From assembly GCF_011620665.1 (NCBI RefSeq), contig NZ_WOYQ01000022.1, positions 1 through 37,424 on the forward strand: 37,424 nucleotides of DNA. Direction: 5' to 3'. The notes below the pieces were generated by a model. It ran no database searches. It worked only from the letters and a program-made list of their open reading frames with translations, and was not told the DNA's origin. Shown piece by piece: positions 14,345 through 22,391 of this stretch (its first letter is position 1; every line of letters begins with the position of its first letter). The translations under genes and the position numbers were made by a program. This DNA comes from Microbacterium sp. (GTDB lineage: Bacteria > Actinomycetota > Actinomycetes > Actinomycetales > Microbacteriaceae).

Positions 14345-15328
14345 ATGATGACCCGACGCGAGCCGACCGTGGGCGACCTGTCCGAGCGCGCGCTGCTGAC
14401 GCGGATCCTCAACGTGGTCGGAGATGCTTCGCAGGCCGACGTCGGCCCGGGTGACGATGCCGCCGTGATCACCGTCCCGGATGGCCGTGTCGTTCTCACG
14501 ACCGATACGCTCGTGCACGGTCCGGACTTCCGGTTGGCCTGGTCCACCGGATACGACCTGGGCTCGAAGGCCGCGGCCGTGAACCTCGCCGATGTCGCGG
14601 CGATGGGTGCGCGCCCCATCGCGCTGCTGGTCGCGCTCGCCCTGCCCGATACGCTTCCCGTCGCGTTCGTCGATGAGCTCGCCCGGGGCCTTCGTGCAGC
14701 CTGCGACCGCCTCGCGCCCGGGTGCGCGATCGAGGGCGGCGACCTCACCGTCTCGGACACCCTGACGATCGCGGTGACCGCGGCCGGTGTGCTGGACGGC
14801 GCCGCGCCTGTGCTGCGCTCGGGAGCCCGGCCGGGCGACACCGTCGCCGTCGCGGGCGAGCTCGGCGCCGCGACGCGGGGACTCGCGCTCTTGTTCGATC
14901 GATTTCGCACGGCCGACGGCATTCCGGTGGAGGTGGATGCCGGCCTGCTCACCGAGGCCGAGCGTGCCGACCTCGCGGCGCAGCTGCGCCCCGCGCCCCC
15001 GATCGCGCTCGGGCCCGTGGCCGCCCGCGCCGGCGCGAGCGCGCTCATGGACGTCTCGGACGGGCTTCTGCTCGACGCCACCCGCATGGCGGACGCGTCG
15101 GGTGTCACCATCGCCCTCGACGGACCACTGGGCGACGATGCTCTGCGGGGCGGCGAGGATCATGCGCTCCTGGCGTGCTTCCCGACCGCGGCGGCGCTGC
15201 CGGCGGGATTCTTGCGGATCGGCGCGGTCGCACCGCGCGGCGAGGCCGCGGTCACGGTGGCAGGTGCCGCGCCATCCGGACGCAGCGGCTGGGACCCATA
15301 CCGCGATTGGGACACGCAGCGCGGGTGA
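14345..15328 (+). CDS. thiL: Thiamine-phosphate kinase
   Basis: A 327-residue enzyme phosphorylating thiamine monophosphate to the cofactor thiamine diphosphate. It has the PurM/AIR-synthase-like fold: the N-terminal metal/ATP motif 'VGPGDDAAVI' (GDDAA at 36-40), 'TTDTLVHGPDF', 'AVNLADVAAMGA' and 'ALMDVSDGLLLDATRMA'. The first ATG at 14345 is placed 6 nt after TACCGT, and GGAGGG directly precedes it; a second ATG at 14348 would use the same GGAGGG with better spacing. It ends one nucleotide before the convergent rsmD stop. Confidence 0.93.
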   Translation: MMTRREPTVGDLSERALLTRILNVVGDASQADVGPGDDAAVITVPDGRVVLTTDTLVHGPDFRLAWSTGYDLGSKAAAVNLADVAAMGARPIALLVALALPDTLPVAFVDELARGLRAACDRLAPGCAIEGGDLTVSDTLTIAVTAAGVLDGAAPVLRSGARPGDTVAVAGELGAATRGLALLFDRFRTADGIPVEVDAGLLTEAERADLAAQLRPAPPIALGPVAARAGASALMDVSDGLLLDATRMADASGVTIALDGPLGDDALRGGEDHALLACFPTAAALPAGFLRIGAVAPRGEAAVTVAGAAPSGRSGWDPYRDWDTQRG

Positions 15329-15329
15329 G

Positions 15330-15887
15330 TCAGTCTGCGAGCGCCCACCACAGCGTCGTGTCACCGTACCTCTTTGAGCGGTCTGGGGTGAGCCCCGGCG
15401 GAAGGGTCGGCGTGGGCGAACGCGACGACCGCTCGATGATCACCGCGGCTCCGGCGCTGAGTCGCGGCCCCAGCAGCGTCAGCGTGGCGGCGAGTTCGGG
15501 CTCGCCGACTTCGTACGGCGGGTCGAGGAAGACCAGATCGAAAACGGCGGCTGCGTTCCGCAAGAACATGTCCGCGCTCGTCTGATGCACGCGGATGAGC
15601 GCGTCGGGCATCACGCGGCGCAGCGCGCGCGCATTCCGGTCGGCGACCCGCGCGGCGCGCGGCGACTTCTCCACGAGGTCGCAGCGCGCCGCGCCGCGAC
15701 TGATCGCTTCGAGGCCGAGCGCACCGGAGCCGGCGTACAGGTCCAGCACGACTGCATCGTGCAACAGATCCGCCGACTCGAGCGAGCCGAACAGCGATTC
15801 GCGGACGCGGTCACTCGTCGGACGTGTCCCGGCATCCGGCACGACGAGGGCGAGCGACCCGGCGCGTCCCGCGATGATTCTCGTCAC
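15330..15887 (-). CDS. rsmD: 16S rRNA (guanine(966)-N2)-methyltransferase
   Basis: A 185-residue Rossmann-fold methyltransferase that modifies G966 of 16S rRNA during small-subunit assembly. The SAM-binding motif is 'DLYAGSGALG' (49-58) and the catalytic DPPY motif is at 122-125, as in RsmD. The N-terminus 'MTRIIAGRAG' and 'RPTSDRVRESLF' are diagnostic. The GTG at 15887 follows TATGGT by 6 nt, again a leaderless layout, and it diverges from recG. In many actinobacteria rsmD lies next to coaD; here recG sits between. Confidence 0.93.
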   Translation of the reverse strand: MTRIIAGRAGSLALVVPDAGTRPTSDRVRESLFGSLESADLLHDAVVLDLYAGSGALGLEAISRGAARCDLVEKSPRAARVADRNARALRRVMPDALIRVHQTSADMFLRNAAAVFDLVFLDPPYEVGEPELAATLTLLGPRLSAGAAVIIERSSRSPTPTLPPGLTPDRSKRYGDTTLWWALAD

Positions 15888-15893
15888 AACGAC

Positions 15894-15899
15894 ACCATA
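15894..15899 (-). promoter_or_regulatory. -10 box of leaderless rsmD
   Basis: TATGGT on the minus strand ends 6 nt before the rsmD GTG at 15887. No Shine-Dalgarno is seen in the gap. Confidence 0.4.
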
Positions 15900-15986
15900 G
15901 CCAGCCCGCCCGGCGGCGCGACGCGGATTCGGCGCGCAGCCGCCATCGGACGGGCGCCCCGCATTTCCCTGGCGAGGATGGTGGGA

Positions 15987-16015
15987 GCAACACTGTCACA
16001 CGGCGTCTCTAGACT
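15987..16015 (+). promoter_or_regulatory. Promoter of leaderless recG
   Basis: GCAACA (15987-15992), a 17-nt spacer and TAGACT (16010-16015). The -10 ends 6 nt before the recG ATG, and the gap CGTCCC has no ribosome-binding site. Confidence 0.5.
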
Positions 16016-16021
16016 CGTCCC

Positions 16022-18187
16022 ATGCCCGCCGTGAGCCTTGAGACGCGCCTTGAGGGCGTGGTGGGCGGTAAGACCGCGACGGCGCTGACGCGGGCCTTCG
16101 GGATGGTGACCGTCGGTGATCTCGTCGACCACTATCCCCGTCGCTACGCGCGCCGCGGCGAGCTCACCCCCATCGCCTCACTGCCCGTGGGAGAGCAGGT
16201 CACGATCGTCGCCGAAGTGAAAAGCGTCGCGACGCGGCCCATGCGCCAGCGCAAGGGCTCGCTGCTCGAGGTCCTCATCAGCGACGGCGCGGGCACCCTG
16301 AGTCTCACGTTCTTCAACCAGCCATGGCGCCAGAACGAGCTGGCCGTTGGGCGACAGGGGATCTTCTCGGGCAAAGTCGGCGAGTTCAGGGGGCAGAAGC
16401 AGTTCGCGCATCCGGACTACCAGCTCTTCGACGATGAGGATGCCGCTCGACTCACCGCTGTTGCTCATCAGAATGAGCCGATCCCGATCTATCCGGCGAC
16501 CAGCACCGTCAGCAGCTGGGATATCGCGAAGACGATGAAAGTCGTCCTCGACACGCTGGAGGACGTGCCTGATCCGCTGCCGGACGACTTCCGGCGCGCG
16601 CAGGGCCTGCTCGATGCACGCACTGCGATCGAGCGCATCCACCGCCCCGACTTTCCCGACCAGATCGAACTCGCCCGCGAGACCCTGCGCATGCACGAGG
16701 CCTTCGTTTTGCAGGCGGCGCTGCTGCAGCAGCGCCAGTTCGTGCGGGCCATGGCGGCGACCGCACGCCCGGCGGGTGATCTGCTGGCCCGGTTCGACGC
16801 CCGGCTCCCGTTCGCGCTGACACCTGACCAGGCCGTCGTCGGTGAGCGCATCGCTGCCGACCTCGAGGCCGCGTGGCCCATGAACCGGCTCGTGCAGGGT
16901 GAAGTCGGCTCGGGGAAGACACTCGTCGCGCTCCGCGCCATGCTGCAGGTCGCACAGTCCGGTGGACAGAGTGCGCTCATCGCGCCGACCGAAGTGCTCG
17001 CCGGTCAGCACCTCCGCTCGATCACCAGGATGCTGGGGCCGCAGCTCGCGCCAGAGCTCATGCCGATGCTCCTCACGGGGCAGCTGTCCGCCGCGGAGCG
17101 CCGAAAGGCGGCGTTGCGCGCCGCGGCGGGCCAAGCCCGGATCGTCGTGGGCACCCACGCCCTGCTGAGCGAATCGACGACCTTCGCCGACCTGGGGCTC
17201 GTGGTCGTCGATGAACAGCACCGGTTCGGCGTCGAGCAGCGAGAGAGTCTGCGTGCCAAGGGGACATCCCCGCACGTGCTGGTACTGACGGCGACCCCGA
17301 TCCCGCGCACGGTCGCCATGACCGTGTTCGGTGATCTCGACGTCTCGACGATCCGCACACTGCCCAGCGGGCGTGCGGGGATCACGAGCCATGTCGCGCC
17401 ACTCGCGGAGAAGCCGGCGTGGTTCCCGCGGGTGTGGGAGCGGGTCGCCGAAGAGGTCGCCGCCGGCCACCAGGCATTCATCGTGTGCGCATCGATCGAT
17501 GCCGAAGCCACCGCGAAGGCCGGCGCTGAATCGGGTTCCGACGCACCGCCGCTCGAGGGAGAGCAGGAGCGCACGCGGTGGGGCGTCGTGCAGGTGCACG
17601 CCCTGCTGGCCGACCACCCCGCCTACGCTCACATCCGGGTGGAGATCCTGCACGGAAAGCTGCCGGGCGAGCAGAAGGATGCCGTCATGCAGGCGTTCGC
17701 GCGGGGGGAGATCGACGTGCTGATTGCGACGACCGTGGTCGAAGTCGGCGTGGACGTGGCGAATGCATCGGCAATGGTGATCCTCGAGGCGGACAGGTTC
17801 GGGGTCTCGCAGCTGCACCAGCTGCGAGGCCGCGTCGGTCGCGGCGGAGTTCCCGGCATCTGCCTGCTCGTGACCGAGGCGCCCGCAGGGACTCCCGCCC
17901 GCGCGCGCGTCGAGGCCGTCGCCGCGACGACCGACGGCTTCGCATTGGCCGAGGTGGACCTCGAGTTGCGCGGTGAGGGCGACGTCCTCGGCGATGCGCA
18001 GTCCGGTGTTCGCTCGTCGCTCCGCCTGCTCCGCGTCGTCGCCGATGCCGACCTCATCGCGCTCGCGCGCGCGGCCGCCGAGCGTGTGCTCGCCGATGAC
18101 CCCGCTCTGCTCCGGCACCCCGGCTTGGCTGCGTCGATCGGCCGCCGTGTCGGCCGGCAGGAGCGCGCGGCACTGGCCAAAAACTAG
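16022..18187 (+). CDS. recG: ATP-dependent DNA helicase RecG
   Basis: A 721-residue superfamily 2 helicase that remodels stalled replication forks and branched recombination intermediates. An N-terminal wedge/OB domain (about 1-240) includes 'DLVDHYPRRYARRGE'. Walker A is GEVGSGKT at 293-300, the DEQH box is at 397-400 ('VVDEQHRFG'), and motif III is 'TATPIPRT'. The second RecA domain carries 'LIATTVVEVGVDVANAS' and 'QLRGRVGRG'. Length is normal. The ATG at 16022 is preceded by TAGACT and 6 nt. Short spacing to coaD suggests partial co-transcription. Confidence 0.96.
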   Translation: MPAVSLETRLEGVVGGKTATALTRAFGMVTVGDLVDHYPRRYARRGELTPIASLPVGEQVTIVAEVKSVATRPMRQRKGSLLEVLISDGAGTLSLTFFNQPWRQNELAVGRQGIFSGKVGEFRGQKQFAHPDYQLFDDEDAARLTAVAHQNEPIPIYPATSTVSSWDIAKTMKVVLDTLEDVPDPLPDDFRRAQGLLDARTAIERIHRPDFPDQIELARETLRMHEAFVLQAALLQQRQFVRAMAATARPAGDLLARFDARLPFALTPDQAVVGERIAADLEAAWPMNRLVQGEVGSGKTLVALRAMLQVAQSGGQSALIAPTEVLAGQHLRSITRMLGPQLAPELMPMLLTGQLSAAERRKAALRAAAGQARIVVGTHALLSESTTFADLGLVVVDEQHRFGVEQRESLRAKGTSPHVLVLTATPIPRTVAMTVFGDLDVSTIRTLPSGRAGITSHVAPLAEKPAWFPRVWERVAEEVAAGHQAFIVCASIDAEATAKAGAESGSDAPPLEGEQERTRWGVVQVHALLADHPAYAHIRVEILHGKLPGEQKDAVMQAFARGEIDVLIATTVVEVGVDVANASAMVILEADRFGVSQLHQLRGRVGRGGVPGICLLVTEAPAGTPARARVEAVAATTDGFALAEVDLELRGEGDVLGDAQSGVRSSLRLLRVVADADLIALARAAAERVLADDPALLRHPGLAASIGRRVGRQERAALAKN

Positions 18188-18190
18188 GAT
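18185..18190 (+). promoter_or_regulatory. -10 box of leaderless coaD
   Basis: TAGGAT at 18185-18190 overlaps the recG stop and ends 6 nt before the coaD ATG. The gap GGTGCC does not contain a strong Shine-Dalgarno. The -35 is weak. Confidence 0.4.
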
Positions 18191-18196
18191 GGTGCC

Positions 18197-18691
18197 ATGA
18201 ACAACCGCATCGCTGTGGCCCCAGGCTCATTCGACCCGCCGACGCTCGGCCACCTCGATGTGATCCGCCGCGCGGCGGCTCTCTACGACGAGCTGCACGT
18301 TCTGGTCGTGCACAACCCCGGTAAGGAAGCGATGCTGCCGATCGCTCAGCGTCTCGCGCTTCTTGAGCAGTCGATCGCCGAAGAGCGCATCGAAGGCAAT
18401 GTGATCGTCGCCTCTTGGAGCATGGGACTGCTCGTGGACTATGCGCAGGATGTCGGTGCCGGCATCCTGGTGAAGGGCATCCGATCCCAGGTCGATGTCG
18501 CGTACGAGACTCCGATGGCGATCGTCAACCGGCACCTGGCGGATATTGAAACCGTGTTCCTCCTGCCCGACCCTGCGCACGCGCTGGTCTCGAGCTCTTT
18601 GGTGCGTCAGGTCGCCGCCCTCGGCGGCGATGTGTCACCGTACGTCCCGGCCCCCGTGGCGCGGTTCCTCGACACCGGCAGTGGACGCTGA
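18197..18691 (+). CDS. coaD: Phosphopantetheine adenylyltransferase
   Basis: A 164-residue nucleotidyltransferase that joins ATP and 4'-phosphopantetheine to dephospho-CoA, the penultimate step of coenzyme A synthesis. The class signature TxGH is TLGH at residues 16-19 ('[12 protein letters not shown]'). '[16 protein letters not shown]' and the C-terminal '[20 protein letters not shown]' complete the ATP site. The ATG starts 9 nt after the recG stop, with a TAGGAT box giving possible independent transcription. Length and motifs are fully typical. Confidence 0.96.
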   Translation: MNNRIAVAPGSFDPPTLGHLDVIRRAAALYDELHVLVVHNPGKEAMLPIAQRLALLEQSIAEERIEGNVIVASWSMGLLVDYAQDVGAGILVKGIRSQVDVAYETPMAIVNRHLADIETVFLLPDPAHALVSSSLVRQVAALGGDVSPYVPAPVARFLDTGSGR

Positions 18692-18730
18692 GCGCTGCCG
18701 CCCCCGGGCCATCGTCCAGCCTGCGGCCGC

Positions 18731-18736
18731 TAACAT
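18731..18736 (+). promoter_or_regulatory. -10 box upstream of the YceD-like gene
   Basis: TAACAT ends 6 nt before the GTG at 18743, the same geometry as other leaderless candidates here. It could alternatively give a short leader for the GTG at 18761. Confidence 0.4.
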
Positions 18737-18742
18737 GGCGTC

Positions 18743-19309
18743 GTGGTCAGAAGAAGGCATGTGAGCGGTCCGTTCATCTACCCGGTCCGCGACATCGTCG
18801 GGCATCCCGGCGAGATGCGCGAGTTCCAGAGCACGACTGAAGTACCGGAGAAGTGGGGCGAAGGTCTCGTGTCCGTTCCGCAGGGCGAGACGCTCGAGCT
18901 CGCGGTGCGGCTGGAGTCGGTGCACGAGGGGATTCTCGTCACCGCCGACATGGCGACCGAGTACTCGGGGGTCTGCGGGCGGTGCCTCACCGATATCGTT
19001 CAGCCGCTGGAGGTCGAGTTTCAGGAGCTCTTCGGGTATCCTGGGGAGGAAGTGACCGACTTCGACGTTCAAGACGACCACGTGGATCTTGAAAATCTGG
19101 TCAGGGATTCGATCGTCCTGTCGCTTCCGTTCCAGCCGGTGTGTCAGCCGGATTGCCCCGGCCTTGATCCGGCCACGGGCGAGAGGCTGACCGCAACAGC
19201 CGCGCCGGAGATTCCGATCGACGAGCGCTGGGCCGCGTTGAAGGCCCTCACCCCAGACCAGGATGGCGAGGCTCCCCGCCGCGCCGTCTCCGACACAGAG
19301 AAGAGCTAG
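18743..19309 (+). CDS. YceD/DUF177 family protein
   Basis: A 188-residue protein of the DUF177 (YceD) family, nearly always found just upstream of rpmF and in some bacteria implicated in 23S rRNA metabolism. It contains a C-x2-C pair (C78, C81 in CGRC) and a C-x3-C pair (CQPDC), a likely zinc knuckle. 'PVRDIVGHPGEMRE' and 'VRLESVHEGILV' are typical of actinobacterial members. Two starts compete: GTG 18743 lies 6 nt after TAACAT (leaderless), and GTG 18761 has AGAAGG 5 nt upstream and gives 182 residues beginning MSGPFIYP. It is co-directional with rpmF (2-nt gap) and rnc. Confidence 0.88.
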   Translation: MVRRRHVSGPFIYPVRDIVGHPGEMREFQSTTEVPEKWGEGLVSVPQGETLELAVRLESVHEGILVTADMATEYSGVCGRCLTDIVQPLEVEFQELFGYPGEEVTDFDVQDDHVDLENLVRDSIVLSLPFQPVCQPDCPGLDPATGERLTATAAPEIPIDERWAALKALTPDQDGEAPRRAVSDTEKS

Positions 19310-19311
19310 CC

Positions 19312-19521
19312 ATGGCAGGTAACCCCCCGAAGCGGAAGGTCTCCCGCTCCAACACCCGTTCGCGTCGCGCGCAGTGGAAGGCGGCCCCGATCGCGCTCGT
19401 CAAGACGATCGAGAACGGCAAGGTCGTTTACAGCCGCCCGCACCAGGCCAAGGTCGTCACCGACTCGCAGGGCACCGAGCTGTTCCTCGAGTACAAGGGG
19501 CGCAAGGTCGCCGACGTCTGA
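19312..19521 (+). CDS. rpmF: 50S ribosomal protein L32 (cysteine-free form)
   Basis: A 69-residue L32 with the usual N-terminus 'MAGNPPKRKVSRSNTRSRR'. Zinc-binding L32 carries four cysteines in the middle and C-terminal parts. Here there is no cysteine at all, so this is the zinc-independent (C-minus) type. It starts two nucleotides after the DUF177 stop and is followed by rnc after 16 nt, the conserved yceD-rpmF-rnc run. The C-terminal third has an extended beta-rich tail ('LFLEYKGRKVADV'). Confidence 0.95.
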   Translation: MAGNPPKRKVSRSNTRSRRAQWKAAPIALVKTIENGKVVYSRPHQAKVVTDSQGTELFLEYKGRKVADV

Positions 19522-19537
19522 TCATCGCGGCATAGCC

Positions 19538-20230
19538 GTGGCGGACTTCTTCGCTGAGCACGCGTTGCTCACCGACAGGCTCGGGGTCGATATCGACCCC
19601 GAGCTTCTGTCTCTTGCGCTGACTCATCGTTCCTACGCGTATGAGAACGGCGGACTCGCGAACAACGAGCGTCTCGAGTTCCTCGGCGATTCGATCCTGG
19701 GTCAGGCGGTGACGGTTCACCTCTTCACGGCGCATCCCGGCCTGGACGAGGGCTCGCTGGCCAAGCGGAGGGCCAGCGTCGTCTCGACCGTCGCGCTGGC
19801 AGAAGTCGCGCGGGGCATAGAACTCGGCGCCCACGTCCGTCTCGGTCGCGGTGAGGATCAGACCGGCGGTCGCGACAAGGACTCGATCCTCGCCGACACG
19901 ATGGAGGCCGTCATCGGGGCGGCTTTCCTCTCGGCCGGTGCCGAAGAGTCGGCTGCGCTTGTGCTGCGTCTCGTCGCTCCGCTCCTCGCCGATCCGGAAC
20001 GCCACGGCGCGGCGATGGACCCCAAGACGAGTCTGCAGGAACTCGCCGCGCGTCTTGCGCTGGCGCCACCGACCTATGCGGTCATCGCGGAGGGCCCCGA
20101 TCACAATCGGTCCTTCACCGCGACCGTCGTCGTCGATGATGTGACGCGCACGGGCACGGGGTCGAGCAAGAAGCACGCTGAGATGGCCGCAGCGCTGGCC
20201 GTGTGGCATGCGCTGAACGCACGTGCCTGA
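19538..20230 (+). CDS. rnc: Ribonuclease III
   Basis: A 230-residue double-strand-specific endoribonuclease that processes rRNA precursors and structured mRNAs. The catalytic signature 'NNERLEFLGDS' is at residues 42-52, and the second acidic cluster is 'DKDSILADTMEAVIGA'. A dsRNA-binding domain occupies about 160-228 ('PKTSLQELAARLAL', 'GTGSSKKHAEMAAALAVWHAL'). The start is GTG 19538, with no clear Shine-Dalgarno, probably translated through coupling with rpmF. Its 3' end overlaps the mutM GTG start by 8 nt. Confidence 0.95.
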   Translation: MADFFAEHALLTDRLGVDIDPELLSLALTHRSYAYENGGLANNERLEFLGDSILGQAVTVHLFTAHPGLDEGSLAKRRASVVSTVALAEVARGIELGAHVRLGRGEDQTGGRDKDSILADTMEAVIGAAFLSAGAEESAALVLRLVAPLLADPERHGAAMDPKTSLQELAARLALAPPTYAVIAEGPDHNRSFTATVVVDDVTRTGTGSSKKHAEMAAALAVWHALNARA

Positions 20231-21125
20231 ACTTCCCGAAGTCGAAGTCGTTCGCGCTGGTCTCGCCCCCGCGGTCATCGGCGCGCGGGTGGTCGCGGTG
20301 ACCGCTCATGACGCGCGCGCTCTCACGAGGCATGACGGTGACTCGGCGGCGTTCGAGGCGGCGCTGACCGGCCGGACATTCGAAGCCGCAGCGCGTCGCG
20401 GAAAGTTCCTCTGGCTGCCTCTGCGTGACTTCGCGACAACGCCCCAAGCCCTCATCGCTCACCTCGGTATGAGTGGCCAGTTTCTCTTGCGCCCCGGTGG
20501 CGCACCGATTGAGCGGCATGAGCGCATCCGCATCGACATCGCACACCCCGCGCACGGCGAGGTCGCCATCGTGTTCAGCGATCAACGCACTTTCGGCTCG
20601 CTCGCCCTGGACGCCCTCGTCCCGACGATGGACGGTGCGCCGGGGGGGTGGGGCACCGATGCCGCGGTGACCCCCTCACAGGTCGCTCACATCGCTCGCG
20701 ACCCGCTGGACGCCGCATTCTCGGACACCCGGACGATTGCTGCCATGCGGGCGAAGCGGTCGGCGGTCAAACGGGTGCTTCTGGACCAAGCAGTGGTGAG
20801 CGGCGTCGGCAACATCTATGCCGATGAAGCGCTGTGGGCGGCCCGCATTCACCCCGAGACCGCGGCGTCCGCTCTTTCACCCGAGGTTGCGGCGCGGCTG
20901 CTGGATGAGGTGCGCGCTGTCTTGAACAGGGCCCTCGCTGAGGGCGGGACGAGTTTCGACGCCCAGTACGTCAACGTCAACGGACAGGCGGGGTACTTTG
21001 CCCATTCGCTGAACGCCTACGGGCGCGCGGGGGAGCCTTGTCACCGCTGCGGAACACCGATCCGGCGCATCGTCATCGGCGGGCGCTCGTCGCACTTCTG
21101 CCCGCGCTGCCAGCGGAAGCGCTAG
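20223..21125 (+). CDS. mutM: Formamidopyrimidine-DNA glycosylase (Fpg/MutM)
   Basis: A 300-residue bifunctional glycosylase/AP lyase that removes 8-oxoguanine. It begins M-P-E-L-P-E, with the catalytic Pro2 and Glu3 after Met removal. 'RGKFLWLPL' carries the conserved Lys, and 'DQAVVSGVGNIYADEALW' is the helix-two-turn-helix. The C-terminal zinc finger is intact (CHRC and CPRC). GTG 20223 overlaps rnc. The last part (from 20988) shares a perfect 29-nt segment with a second mutM tail at 22363-22506, and its final residues differ from that copy, so the gene may be a recombinant chimera. Confidence 0.95.
   Translation: MPELPEVEVVRAGLAPAVIGARVVAVTAHDARALTRHDGDSAAFEAALTGRTFEAAARRGKFLWLPLRDFATTPQALIAHLGMSGQFLLRPGGAPIERHERIRIDIAHPAHGEVAIVFSDQRTFGSLALDALVPTMDGAPGGWGTDAAVTPSQVAHIARDPLDAAFSDTRTIAAMRAKRSAVKRVLLDQAVVSGVGNIYADEALWAARIHPETAASALSPEVAARLLDEVRAVLNRALAEGGTSFDAQYVNVNGQAGYFAHSLNAYGRAGEPCHRCGTPIRRIVIGGRSSHFCPRCQRKR
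20988..21016 (+). repeat. 29-nt perfect direct repeat, left copy (inside mutM)
   Basis: Identical to 22363-22391. It encodes the start of the mutM zinc-finger region (GYFAHSLNA). The two copies are 1,375 nt apart and bracket the lrp/lysE pair. Confidence 0.9.
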
Positions 21126-21154
21126 GAATGCGCGGAGGACTCCGTGAGTCCGGC

Positions 21155-21586
21155 TCAGTCAGCGGAGGGCCGGAGCGCGAGCCGCGTCTGCGTCTGCGCG
21201 GCACCACCTTCCCGCTTGAGTAGCCGCAGCAGGCGATCGAGGGCAGCTGTGTCTGCGGTGCGAATCCGCAGCAGATAGTCATAGGGGCCGGTGACGTGCA
21301 CTGCGTCAAGGATCTGGCGGACGCCACGGGTCCAGGCGAGGAACTCTTCCGAGTCGCGGTCGGGGGTGAGGCGCACATCGATGAACGCCTCGATCCCGCT
21401 GAAGTGCTCGGGTGGATCCGTGCCCAGCACTGCACAATACCCGACGATCACGCCGGTTGACTCCAGCCGTCGCACCCTCGCCGCGGCTGCATTCGTACTC
21501 AGGCCTACGTGCCGACCAATCGCGCTGAACGCAGCTCTGCCATCTGCGCGGAGAATGCTGAGAATTTGCTCGTTTACAACGTCCAT
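21155..21586 (-). CDS. Lrp/AsnC-family transcriptional regulator
   Basis: A 143-residue regulator. The N-terminal winged HTH ('QILSILRADGRAAFSAIGRHVGLSTNAAAARVRRLESTGVI') is followed by the AsnC/RAM ligand domain (about 65-140; 'AFIDVRLTPD', 'GPYDYLLRIRTADTAALDRLL'). It probably responds to an amino acid and controls the divergent LysE-type exporter, the usual pairing for this family. The ATG at 21586 lies 6-7 nt after an AGAATT/GAGAAT box on the minus strand (TTCACT 17 nt further upstream), so the mRNA may be leaderless. The gene lies inside the segment bounded by the mutM tail repeat. Confidence 0.9.
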   Translation of the reverse strand: MDVVNEQILSILRADGRAAFSAIGRHVGLSTNAAAARVRRLESTGVIVGYCAVLGTDPPEHFSGIEAFIDVRLTPDRDSEEFLAWTRGVRQILDAVHVTGPYDYLLRIRTADTAALDRLLRLLKREGGAAQTQTRLALRPSAD

Positions 21587-21599
21587 GTGGTGAATTCTC
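21560..21599. promoter_or_regulatory. Inverted repeat at the lrp/lysE divergent promoter
   Basis: GAGAATT (21560-21566) and AATTCTC (21593-21599) are inverted copies whose centres are 33 bp apart, about three helical turns, in a distinctly AT-rich patch. Multimeric Lrp/AsnC proteins typically bind such phased sites. One half lies within the first codons of the regulator gene, suggesting autoregulation. Confidence 0.45.
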
Positions 21600-21655
21600 T
21601 CAATTTGCCAGAAAGAAGTGAAGTCCTGGCTCTTAAGGTCAGCAATGCTCAGAGC

Positions 21656-22285
21656 GTGGATCCCTTCGCCGCGCACACGACCGGCCTGGTCGTCGGTCTC
21701 GCACTCGTCATTCCGCTCGGGGCGATCGGAGTGCTGCTGATACAGGAGGGCGCCAGCCTGGGCTGGGCGCGCGGCGTTCCCGCGGCCGCGGCGGTCGCCA
21801 CTGCGGACCTGCTTTACTGCACAGTCGCCGTCATCGGTGGGGCGGTACTGTCGCCAGTGATCTCCAGCTGGGGGCCGTGGCCGAAGGTGCTCGGCGGCGC
21901 GGCCCTGGTGGTGCTCGCGGTGTGGAATCTGATCCGTGCGCGGCGATCCACCGTCAAGGGCAGCCCTGACGCGTTGAGTCCTCGCGGGCGGCCATCCCAA
22001 CGCTATGCAGTGTTCTTCGGTCTTACCGCGATCAACCCTGCCACCGTGGTGTATTTCGCGGCTACGGTGACGGGGTTCTCGGAACTCATGGCATCAGCCG
22101 TGAGCGCGGCCATGTTCGTCGTGGGCGTCGCGGCGGCCTCACTGGGGTGGCAGCTGCTGCTCGTGCTCGTCGGCGCGATTGTTCATTGGAGGGCAGGCGT
22201 ACGGTTCCGGGGCATCACCGCGATCATGGGGAACTGCGCGGTGTGCACGTTGGGTGTGCTGATGATCGCCGGGGCACTCAGCTGA
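21656..22285 (+). CDS. LysE-family amino-acid exporter
   Basis: A 209-residue membrane protein with about six hydrophobic helices and LysE-like motifs near the N-terminus ('[21 protein letters not shown]') and centre ('[20 protein letters not shown]'). Members export basic or other amino acids and are controlled by a divergent LysR- or Lrp-type regulator, as here. The start is uncertain: GTG 21656 leaves the expected short N-terminus before helix 1. TTG 21603 and starts further upstream would add residues or overlap lrp. No strong ribosome-binding site is seen. It lies within the 29-nt repeat-bounded cassette. Confidence 0.85.
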   Translation: MDPFAAHTTGLVVGLALVIPLGAIGVLLIQEGASLGWARGVPAAAAVATADLLYCTVAVIGGAVLSPVISSWGPWPKVLGGAALVVLAVWNLIRARRSTVKGSPDALSPRGRPSQRYAVFFGLTAINPATVVYFAATVTGFSELMASAVSAAMFVVGVAAASLGWQLLLVLVGAIVHWRAGVRFRGITAIMGNCAVCTLGVLMIAGALS

Positions 22286-22362
22286 TCCACCCGGTCGGAG
22301 CTGACCAGCCTTCGTCTGACGCGCCTCTCGCATTGGCCGCGGCGCGTTGTCGTCGCCGCGTC

Positions 22363-22391
22363 GCGGGGTACTTTGCCCATTCGCTGAACGC
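22363..22391 (+). repeat. 29-nt perfect direct repeat, right copy (mutM remnant)
   Basis: Identical to 20988-21016 inside mutM. Immediately upstream the two sequences diverge completely. Downstream, similarity continues at protein level over the zinc finger. Confidence 0.9.

Noticed and set aside
13793..15364. 523-codon minus-strand open frame across thiL
   Set aside because: Overlaps thiL and DUF3515, both with clear motifs; the translation has no recognisable domain.
16178..18118. 646-codon minus-strand open frame inside recG
   Set aside because: Antisense shadow caused by third-position GC; the recG helicase motifs establish the true strand.
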